The notes under the pieces are model-generated. The model was not told where the DNA came from and searched no databases. It saw only the letters and a program-made list of their open reading frames with translations. Shown piece by piece: positions 43,494-49,932 of a DNA stretch of 64,000 bases. Within the stretch, counting starts at the first letter, position 1, and every line of letters starts with the position of its first letter. The position numbers were made by a program, and so were the translations under genes. Source of the stretch: Nostoc sp. CHAB 5824 (GTDB lineage: Bacteria; Cyanobacteriota; Cyanobacteriia; Cyanobacteriales; Nostocaceae); contig NZ_JAIVFT010000017.1 in NCBI RefSeq assembly GCF_020829665.1, positions 62,001 to 126,000 of the forward strand, written 5' to 3'.

Positions 43494-44224
43494 CAAAGGC
43501 TTTTGCTTACAAATACAAAGCCACGGCTTTTATTTGATGAGGAATCATTTGTGAGCATTGCTTTCCATAAATCTGCTGTTTTTACCCAAACTGGTGGATA
43601 CTTGTAACGACTAACATCAAGAATTAAAAATCTATCTGTTTGCTCATTATATGCTGCTAAAGGGGAAATGTGCCCACCTTTCTCTTGACCTATTTCTTTG
43701 CGTAGATAGTTTACTAAAACGAAATTTTGCGGTTTTTTTAAATTTTCTGCTGCTTGTTTGCGGAACTCCTCTAAACTAGTATCGGCAGCGTGGTAAATAT
43801 TAACTTTAACATCATAGCTGGCTAGTAATTGCCCTAACTGATCCAGAGTCATACCTTGGCGAGACACAACTTCAGGAGTTAGCACTTTTTTTGTATTATC
43901 ATTACTAAAAAAGTTTTCTTGAGTAAATACTCGATATGGTTTGTATTGGGGTACTTCTGGTGCTGGAATTTGTAGACTATTCAGTACCATAACCATACTA
44001 GCAACACCACAATATGCCTGATTATTTTGAGTGACGAATTGCATACTCAGTGGAAAAAAGTCTTCTTTTGATTTACTCTCAAATAAGAATTTTTCACCTT
44101 CAGGCGTATTAAAACCTACTAGGTTAGGAGAAAGCGGTAATGTTTGAGAAAGAACGCTGCCGCTAGAGATACATAATCCAATAGTTAAAGCTTTGAGAAA
44201 TGTTTTATTTATTTTTAGTAACAT
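43493..44224 (-). CDS. Phytochelatin-synthase-like cysteine peptidase
   Basis: 243 residues with a signal-like N-terminus (KALTIGLCISSGSVLSQT). The catalytic triad is visible: Cys72 in NQAYCGVASMVMVLNS, His185 in KGGHISPLAAYN, Asp203 in FLILDVSRYKYPPVWV. Spacing and length match the single-domain cyanobacterial enzymes, in which the Cys-rich C-terminal sensing domain of plant phytochelatin synthases is absent. The cyanobacterial enzyme mainly removes glycine from glutathione to give gamma-glutamylcysteine, with weak phytochelatin synthesis. It is divergent from the gamma-glutamyltransferase gene across 100 bases, so the two may share regulation. Confidence 0.92.
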   Translation of the reverse strand: MLLKINKTFLKALTIGLCISSGSVLSQTLPLSPNLVGFNTPEGEKFLFESKSKEDFFPLSMQFVTQNNQAYCGVASMVMVLNSLQIPAPEVPQYKPYRVFTQENFFSNDNTKKVLTPEVVSRQGMTLDQLGQLLASYDVKVNIYHAADTSLEEFRKQAAENLKKPQNFVLVNYLRKEIGQEKGGHISPLAAYNEQTDRFLILDVSRYKYPPVWVKTADLWKAMLTNDSSSNKSRGFVFVSKSL

Positions 44225-44324
44225 AGAGTTTATAAGTGCTGTAAAATTTTCAAATCAGATCATATTAATAATTTCACACCAAGATGCTAAACAAGTATAA
44301 AATTTTAGGAAAAATGGTATAAAA

Positions 44325-46109
44325 ATGCTTACTGTTACTAAAGCCAAGCAAGTTGCGAGCGTAATCTTTTCTTTCACCATCTTACTTTATAGCCAAGTCG
44401 CATCAGCCGCTTTAACTTTACCCTTACGCAGCAAGAAGGGAATGGTGGTTTCAGCCCATCCGCTAGCAAGTGAGGCGGGAATTTCAATGTTACGCAAAGG
44501 TGGTAATGCAGTGGATGCAGCCGTAGCTACAACCTTTGCAATTTCAGTAGTCGAGCCTTTTTCAGCCGGAATCGGCGGCGGCGGATTTTTGCTCATGCAT
44601 TCTGAGAAAACTAGCGATATCAAAGCGCTAGATTTCCGCGAACGCGCACCCCTGAAAGCTACAAGAAATATGTATCTTGACGCAGAAGGAAAGGTGCGTC
44701 CGAATGCAAGTATTAATGGTTATTTGGCAGTAGGCACACCAGGAACGGTAGCGGGACTTTATGAAGTGCATCGTCGCTATGGTAAGCTTCCTTGGCAAGA
44801 GGTGATAAAACCTGCGATCGCACTTGCTAAAGATGGCTTTATTATTAGTGACGTGGTAACTTGGCGTTCTCTGCAAGCAAGCGAGTCGCGCAAGGAAGTA
44901 GTTCTCAACAATCTCGCAGCGCGGGAAATTTTTACTCGCAATGGTGAATTTTACAAACCAGGAGAGAAGTTAGTGCAGCGTGATTTGGCACGCACTTTAA
45001 CAGCAATTGCCGAAAATCCCCAAAGTTTTTACACCGGAAGTATTGCTCGTGCGATCGCTTCTGATATGGTAAAAAATGGCGGTTTAATTACTCTAGAAGA
45101 CCTGAAAGCTTACAAACCAATCTGGCGCACTCCCGTTTGTGGCAATTTCCGCAAAGCTAAAATTTGCTCAATGCCACCACCATCATCAGGAGGTGTTCAC
45201 CTATTGCAGATTTTAAATATTATCGGTGACACTGATTTGAAATCTTTAGGATGGCATCATCCTGACGCTATACATTTAATGGTAGAAGCGATGAAGATTG
45301 CTTACGCCGATCGCTCAAAATATTTAGGCGATCCTGATTTTGTCAAAGTCCCTGTACAAGAACTGCTCAGTCCAGCTTACGCTAAAAAACGCCGTCAAGA
45401 AATCAATATGCAAATGGCTAGACCCTCAACCGAGGTTAAGCCAGTAGACTTGAATTCAAAATGTCTCCGTCTCCCCTCATCCTCTCCTGCCTCCCCTGCT
45501 TCCTCATCCCCTTGTCCTCAGCATGAATCTCCTCAAACCAGTCATCTTACTGTTGTGGATGAACAACATAACGCCGTGAGTTTAACTTTTACAGTTAACC
45601 TCATTTTTGGTGCTGGTGTAGTGACACCGGGAACTGGAATTATCCTCAACAATGAGATGGATGATTTTGCGGCTGCGCCAGGAGTGCCTAATGCCTTTGG
45701 TTTAGTTGGTAACGATGCCAATTCCATCGCACCCCGTAAAACTCCTTTATCCAGCATGACTCCTACAATTGTCACAGAAAATGGTCATTTTCGTATGGCA
45801 GCGGGTGCGCCTGGTGGTAGCACCATCATCACCCAGGTTTTGCAAGTAATCCTAAATGTGCTGGAATACAACATGGATGTTGGTGCAGCTGTTTCTGTTC
45901 CACGCATACATCATCAATGGCTTCCAGATGAGTTGCGCGTTGAATCCTGGGGCTTAGATGCTCTCACTTTGCAAGATTTACGCAGACGGGGACACAAAAT
46001 AAACGAAACTACTCCTTGGGGTAATAGTAACGCGATCGCTGTTACATCTGATGGAACTCTAGAAGGGGCCGCTGATCCTCGCGGTGAAGGTTCCCCCAAA
46101 GGTTTGTGA
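44325..46109 (+). CDS. ggt: Gamma-glutamyltransferase
   Basis: 594 residues, exported (hydrophobic N-terminus ending SQVASAA). An N-terminal nucleophile hydrolase: the proenzyme cuts itself before the nucleophile Thr405 in QTSHLTVVDEQHNAVS. AVDAAVATTFAISVVEPFSAGIGGGGF and the DFRERAP substrate-binding arginine motif are present in the large subunit; PLSSMTPTIV and GAPGGS are in the small subunit. It cleaves the gamma-glutamyl bond of glutathione or transfers it. Residues 380-400 (LRLPSSSPASPASSSPCPQH) are a low-complexity insert made of spacer-like C-rich DNA right before the cleavage site. Confidence 0.94.
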   Translation: MLTVTKAKQVASVIFSFTILLYSQVASAALTLPLRSKKGMVVSAHPLASEAGISMLRKGGNAVDAAVATTFAISVVEPFSAGIGGGGFLLMHSEKTSDIKALDFRERAPLKATRNMYLDAEGKVRPNASINGYLAVGTPGTVAGLYEVHRRYGKLPWQEVIKPAIALAKDGFIISDVVTWRSLQASESRKEVVLNNLAAREIFTRNGEFYKPGEKLVQRDLARTLTAIAENPQSFYTGSIARAIASDMVKNGGLITLEDLKAYKPIWRTPVCGNFRKAKICSMPPPSSGGVHLLQILNIIGDTDLKSLGWHHPDAIHLMVEAMKIAYADRSKYLGDPDFVKVPVQELLSPAYAKKRRQEINMQMARPSTEVKPVDLNSKCLRLPSSSPASPASSSPCPQHESPQTSHLTVVDEQHNAVSLTFTVNLIFGAGVVTPGTGIILNNEMDDFAAAPGVPNAFGLVGNDANSIAPRKTPLSSMTPTIVTENGHFRMAAGAPGGSTIITQVLQVILNVLEYNMDVGAAVSVPRIHHQWLPDELRVESWGLDALTLQDLRRRGHKINETTPWGNSNAIAVTSDGTLEGAADPRGEGSPKGL

Positions 46110-46155
46110 GCGAGTCAGAGACTGGGGAGACGAAGGGACGCCGAGACTAAGAAAT

Positions 46156-46197
46156 GACTAATGACCAATGACCAATGACTAATGACTATTGGCTATT
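46156..46197. repeat. Degenerate heptamer run (GACTAAT/GACCAAT)
   Basis: Six consecutive 7-bp units of the STRR type. The run extends into the stop codon (46193-46195) of the following minus-strand gene. Confidence 0.8.
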
Positions 46198-46456
46198 GAT
46201 TTTGGGCTTTTGACTCTACATAGCTGCTACTGCCGAACTCATTTGCCCGTGCGCTAGGTACTAGTGTCCAACCTGCTTTAAGAAGTTTTTGATAAGTTGC
46301 CCAACCTTTAGAACCACCTAGTATTTGATAATCTGGGACTTTAAAGTGTCCAAAAGCTGTGTAAGGACGCCAAGGTTGATTAGGTTCTGTCTGCAAATAC
46401 AAAATTTTCTCTCCGTCGCCACCAAACTTAGGTAACCAGCACATTTGTCGATGCAT
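46193..46456 (-). CDS. Small conserved hypothetical protein
   Basis: 87 residues: WLPKFGGDGEKILYLQTEPNQPWRPYTAFGHFKVPDYQILGGSKGWATYQKLLKAGWTLV. The composition is that of a real soluble protein and similar short proteins occur in cyanobacteria, but I know no function. The last residues come from a heptamer repeat, so the tail is probably not constrained. Convergent with ggt. Confidence 0.6.
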   Translation of the reverse strand: MHRQMCWLPKFGGDGEKILYLQTEPNQPWRPYTAFGHFKVPDYQILGGSKGWATYQKLLKAGWTLVPSARANEFGSSSYVESKAQNQ

Positions 46457-47198
46457 TGCAAACTCCTTTGCTTTCAGCTAATACCGCATAATAGCAGACT
46501 TTTGTCAACCCACTTATCACCCTTCTGGGGTACTTTTTTGTCTAAAATATTAGACAAAGTGTAATTAAGTTCTATCCATTAAGGGATAACTACTTAATAA
46601 GTCCTACCTTAAGGAAGCTGCTAATAGGACACAAAGATAAACAGCTTTTCCTCACCTTCGGTCTAGGGGAGATTTTTCTAATGTTATCCGCGCTTTTTAT
46701 GATTGTGTGTAACAATAACTACTGTTTTGCCTGAAGTTCGCAACCAGACTATTTGTTTTTCTGCTTACATACATAAGCGCAGATTTTGGAAATTACTTAA
46801 TAATAAGCTATTACGCTTTTAAATTACACAGTCACTTCCTAAGTTCGTTGACCGTTGACGGTTAACTGTCAACAGTCAACAGTCAACAGTCAACAGCCAA
46901 CACGAAAAGATGTGCAAGTTAAATGCGCGACATCTTACCCAGCATTTTTCACAAGTCCTGCGATCGCTACGCCTGCTGCAGGCATCGCAATCCTGATAAT
47001 CCTTACGTAGAAAATGTTTTAGGCATTTTAAATGGATTATTTTTTGGATGCAGTGTAAAAACCTGGAATCTAGATTTTGGCTTTGAGAATGTGGTGAGAA
47101 ATCTGGGAATACTATAGCGACCCTCTCTCTTCGTCCTCTTTTTTTGGCGAAGGTATTGACGAACATTAGTATCTTCTTTAAAGAAGTAATGGATTCAT
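46457..47198. other. Long spacer with hairpins and the right inverted repeat
   Basis: About 740 bases with no supported gene. 46537-46558 is a TTTGTCTAA/TTAGACAAA hairpin (9-bp arms, 4-base loop) that could be an operator. 46804-46931 is the long inverted repeat. Open frames around 46876-47166 overlap repeats and have no ribosome site. Confidence 0.5.
46804..46931. repeat. Dispersed repeat, right inverted copy (128 bp)
   Basis: Reverse-complement copy of 40166-40279 with two more heptamers (CAGTCAA x4). With the left copy it brackets 6.5 kb that carry the OpuC-like operon, Uma2, the phytochelatin-synthase-like gene, ggt and the small gene at 46193. Confidence 0.92.
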
Positions 47199-47885
47199 AT
47201 GAAAACCGTCGATAATTATATAACTCAAAAGCAAATTCAACTAGCTAAACACCCACTTTTCAAAGCAATTTCTAGAGAGACTTCTCTAGAAAGCATAAAA
47301 TTGTTGGCTCAATACCTAAGCTTTTGGGCTATGTCTTTTCAGGACGTAATACGAATAAACGAGATGCAAATAACTGATAGTGAGATCCGTAAAGTTGCTC
47401 ACCATCATTTAGTCGAGGACATGGGACACGATCAATGGTTTTTAAGCGATCTTCAACAAATGAAAGTTGAAGAACCTAATCTGAAACTGCTATATAGCCG
47501 GGATTATATTTTCACCCGTGATGCTACCTATGCCATAATGTCGGAGGTTTTTCGAGCAAGTAGTGATATTGAAAGAATTGCTCTTCTAATGAGTCTTGAG
47601 TCTACAGGTCACATCTTTTTTGAGTACACTGCAAGCTTGGTGGAACGAGCCGATTATTCTAGTAAACTCAAGTACTTTTCAATAAGTCATTTAGATATTG
47701 AAAAGAATCACGAACTTTTTGAGCAGGAAATGCAGGATTTTTTAAATAGTATTCATCTTTCTCAAGATGAAGAAAAAAAAATTTTTGAGATCGTTGACCG
47801 TGTCTACCAAGCTTTCACAATTATGTTTGATGGCTTTGAGCTTTTATTGGACAAACGGAGCAAGGTTAAAGCTTTGTTAAGTTAA
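47199..47885 (+). CDS. Heme-oxygenase-like diiron protein (iron-containing redox enzyme family)
   Basis: 228 residues, all helical. Likely metal ligands follow the heme-oxygenase-like diiron (HDO/CADD/TenA-like) pattern: Glu73 and His77 in HHHLVEDMGHDQ, Glu134 (with His138) in SLESTGHIFFEY, and His164, Glu168 and His171 in HLDIEKNH. Such enzymes cleave or oxygenate small molecules (fatty acids, amino acids, N-hydroxylations) or serve in p-aminobenzoate synthesis. No biosynthetic partner genes are adjacent, so the substrate is open. Confidence 0.75.
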   Translation: MKTVDNYITQKQIQLAKHPLFKAISRETSLESIKLLAQYLSFWAMSFQDVIRINEMQITDSEIRKVAHHHLVEDMGHDQWFLSDLQQMKVEEPNLKLLYSRDYIFTRDATYAIMSEVFRASSDIERIALLMSLESTGHIFFEYTASLVERADYSSKLKYFSISHLDIEKNHELFEQEMQDFLNSIHLSQDEEKKIFEIVDRVYQAFTIMFDGFELLLDKRSKVKALLS

Positions 47886-48021
47886 TAGAGAACTTAAAAG
47901 CTAATTATTTAGTACTTGTGATTGAGTCGGAGTTGCAGTTGCGCCTAGCGCAACCGCTATCTCCTAGTGCGCCTTCGCATTCAATAAGAAATTGGTCTTT
48001 GATAACCCGCGACTTGAGTTA

Positions 48022-48618
48022 TCACAAAGATGGAGCATACAACTTATCGCCGACAATCTGGCGAATTGTCTCTACTAATTGGGTGTATGCAAAGTCAGAT
48101 AAAACTGGTTTTGCTCCTTGCAACTGAATTGGTTGATCTAAATCAATCCATGACTTGCAACCGCCGTATTTAGGTTGGTAGGGAATTTCTTGTTGGGGTA
48201 GTTTATATGTCCGCAGGAGGAGAATATAAAGCGGCTGGCGTGGTTTCCATTTGAGGCGATCGCTAATAAAATGGTCGTTCCAAATATGGAAAGGAAGCAA
48301 GGTGTTGACAATAGACTCGTCACTACAGGGCAAAATATCTGTAATTTCAGCCCAACTAGCGATGCGAACTGTCTCTGGATGCCAACCTGATGTTACTGGA
48401 TAAACATCATTGGCATACTCAGCTTTCAGCATGAAAGCTTGTTGATGTTCATAAGTAGGGTAGAGCAAAATTTGCTTGTGGGCAACTTGGAAATGTCCAT
48501 TTCGTTCATGGATACCGCCTTTGCGGAGCAACATAATTGTTTTGCCACTTTCCAAGGCATTTACGGCGACTGCCCATTCTTTGAGAGCATGAAAAGTTGT
48601 AGTCAATTCCATCAGCAT
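48022..48618 (-). CDS. DUF1802 family protein
   Basis: 198 residues. FHALKEWAVAVNALESGKTIMLLRKGGIHERNGHF at the N-terminus, then LYPTYEHQQAFMLK and VRIASWAEITDIL, is the DUF1802 signature found in cyanobacteria and some other bacteria. Function unknown. The start may be two codons inside (ATG at 48612). It lies convergent to the diiron gene and divergent from an aldo/keto reductase fragment. Confidence 0.85.
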   Translation of the reverse strand: MLMELTTTFHALKEWAVAVNALESGKTIMLLRKGGIHERNGHFQVAHKQILLYPTYEHQQAFMLKAEYANDVYPVTSGWHPETVRIASWAEITDILPCSDESIVNTLLPFHIWNDHFISDRLKWKPRQPLYILLLRTYKLPQQEIPYQPKYGGCKSWIDLDQPIQLQGAKPVLSDFAYTQLVETIRQIVGDKLYAPSL

Positions 48619-48627
48619 CTACTGTAA

Positions 48628-48882
48628 CTTGCTCAACAAGCGCTAGAACAACTGCGTCCCATAGCCCTTCTTCATAATTGTACCCTTGCTCAGTTAGCTT
48701 TAGCGTGGTTAATTGCCCAACCCCAAACAAATGCCATCGCTGGGGCGCGTTATCCAGAACAAGCGCTAGACAATGCATTAGCCGCTCAAATCCAACTTTC
48801 TGCCGCCCAATTGGCAGAAATTGACGCCATTGGACGTATTGTCACTGACCATCTGGATAACAGCCCAATTATGTGGAATTGA
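48628..48882 (+). pseudogene. C-terminal fragment of an aldo/keto reductase
   Basis: Open frame of 84 codons with no start: LAQQALEQLRPIA...CTLAQLALAWLIAQPQTNAIAGARYPEQALDNALAAQIQLSAAQLAEIDAI...TDHLDNSPIMWN. CTLAQLALAWL, the IAGAR NADPH-pocket segment and SAAQLAEIDAI are standard for the last quarter of aldo/keto reductases. An in-frame TAA at 48625-48627 ends it upstream, and DUF1802 coding sequence begins there on the other strand, so only the tail survived a deletion or rearrangement. Confidence 0.8.
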
Positions 48883-49093
48883 TGACAATGCAGTTTGATT
48901 AGTCATGCATATCTCTCCAAGATCCCCTCAACTCTCTTAAAAAGATAGTCGGGGATCAAATCTTTGGAGCTAAATTGCAAAATCTAACAAAACATCAACT
49001 TTAGTAAACTAAGGGTTGTAACTCACAAACTAAGTGGTAACTTAAATATTAGGACACCAAACAAAATCAAACCAAACAAAAAGGGTAAATGAC

Positions 49094-49201
49094 TTAGTGT
49101 CCCCTGTCATCAACCCAAGCAAATTTCAGCATATCAAATATAGAAGTGGCAAAAACCCAAATGTAGAAGGCAAAGCCAAATCCTAAAGCGGAAAAACGCA
49201 T
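49094..49201 (-). CDS. Possible 35-residue single-span membrane protein
   Basis: MRFSALGFGFAFYIWVFATSIFDMLKFAWVDD reads as one transmembrane helix with a short polar end, the size and layout of small thylakoid subunits or regulatory micro-proteins. There is no strong ribosome site and I cannot match a named subunit. An open frame this short can occur by chance. Confidence 0.3.
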   Translation of the reverse strand: MRFSALGFGFAFYIWVFATSIFDMLKFAWVDDRGH

Positions 49202-49291
49202 AATGCTGAGTTTGTTAGTTTTGAGTCCACCTTAGTTATTAACTTTCAATTACTTAATTAGTTTAACAATTTGAAACCTGTGAACTCGATA

Positions 49292-49322
49292 AAACCTGGT
49301 TAACCTCGACCAGGTTTTTGGT
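49292..49322. terminator. Terminator-like hairpin
   Basis: AAACCTGGT and ACCAGGTTT arms (9 bp, 8-base loop) followed by TT, with a T-run on the other strand too. It could end transcription in either direction. Confidence 0.6.
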
Positions 49323-49482
49323 ATTTTATTATGATTAAATTTCCTTAGTACGGCAGGAAGTGTCGGAATTCACGCTTGAGGAGCTAGTTGTGAGACTAGG
49401 ATAACATTAACAAAAGACAGTTAATGTCCCCAAGAAAGCAAAAACCTTTTAATTAGCGTACTTCACTTATTTTGCATATATA

Positions 49483-49511
49483 AACAAGCCTACTAATGTG
49501 GGCTTGTTTTG
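49483..49511 (+). terminator. Terminator-like hairpin
   Basis: AACAAGCC / GGCTTGTT arms (8 bp) with a 10-base loop, then TTGT. No annotated gene ends here, so it may close an unannotated short RNA starting near 49340-49420. Confidence 0.5.
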
Positions 49512-49680
49512 TACAATATCAATTAGGACTTACACACTTTACACATTGACCATCATGTGAGTGGTAGGCTCGTTAAGCTAAAAGTTTTGCCCTGCCTCGT
49601 CTGCCTCGTTCCCAGTCTCCGACTGGGAATGCCATCAACAAGGCTCTGCCTCCTGGTTTGACGGGAGGCAGAGCCTCCTA

Positions 49681-49768
49681 CAAGAGCATTACAAGGCTCT
49701 GCCTTGTAACGAGAGGTAAACTTCCAAGAGCATTACAAGGCTCTGCCTTGTAACGAGAGGTAAACTTC
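49681..49768. repeat. 44-bp tandem duplication with internal palindrome
   Basis: Two identical 44-bp units. Each contains the perfect inverted repeat TTACAAGGC/GCCTTGTAA around TCT. It belongs to the REP-like repeats upstream at 49590-49680. Confidence 0.9.
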
Positions 49769-49932
49769 CAAGGGAAGTAGAAATTTAGCCAGTAAAACCT
49801 CATCCAAGCCACGATAAATAAGATTGTGTGAGCTACGGCATGAGTCAATGGGTGCAAATGGTAACATTACCCTGGTAGCCCAAACACTTACAGTTAATCC
49901 TGTGCGTTCCTGGTTATCGCTTACCTCTTGTC

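Larger units (their letters stand above)
48883..49932. other. 1-kb spacer with hairpins, a possible micro-ORF and REP-like repeats
   Basis: Contains the small membrane-type frame at 49094-49201, two terminator-like hairpins at 49292 and 49483 with about 165 bases between them, and repeats of the CTCGTTCCCAGTCTCCGACTGGGAATG type at 49590-49680 followed by a 44-bp duplication. I see no tRNA. Confidence 0.5.

Noticed and set aside
46876..47166. Open frame upstream of the diiron gene
   Set aside because: Overlaps the long inverted repeat, Cys/Arg-rich artefact composition, no ribosome site.
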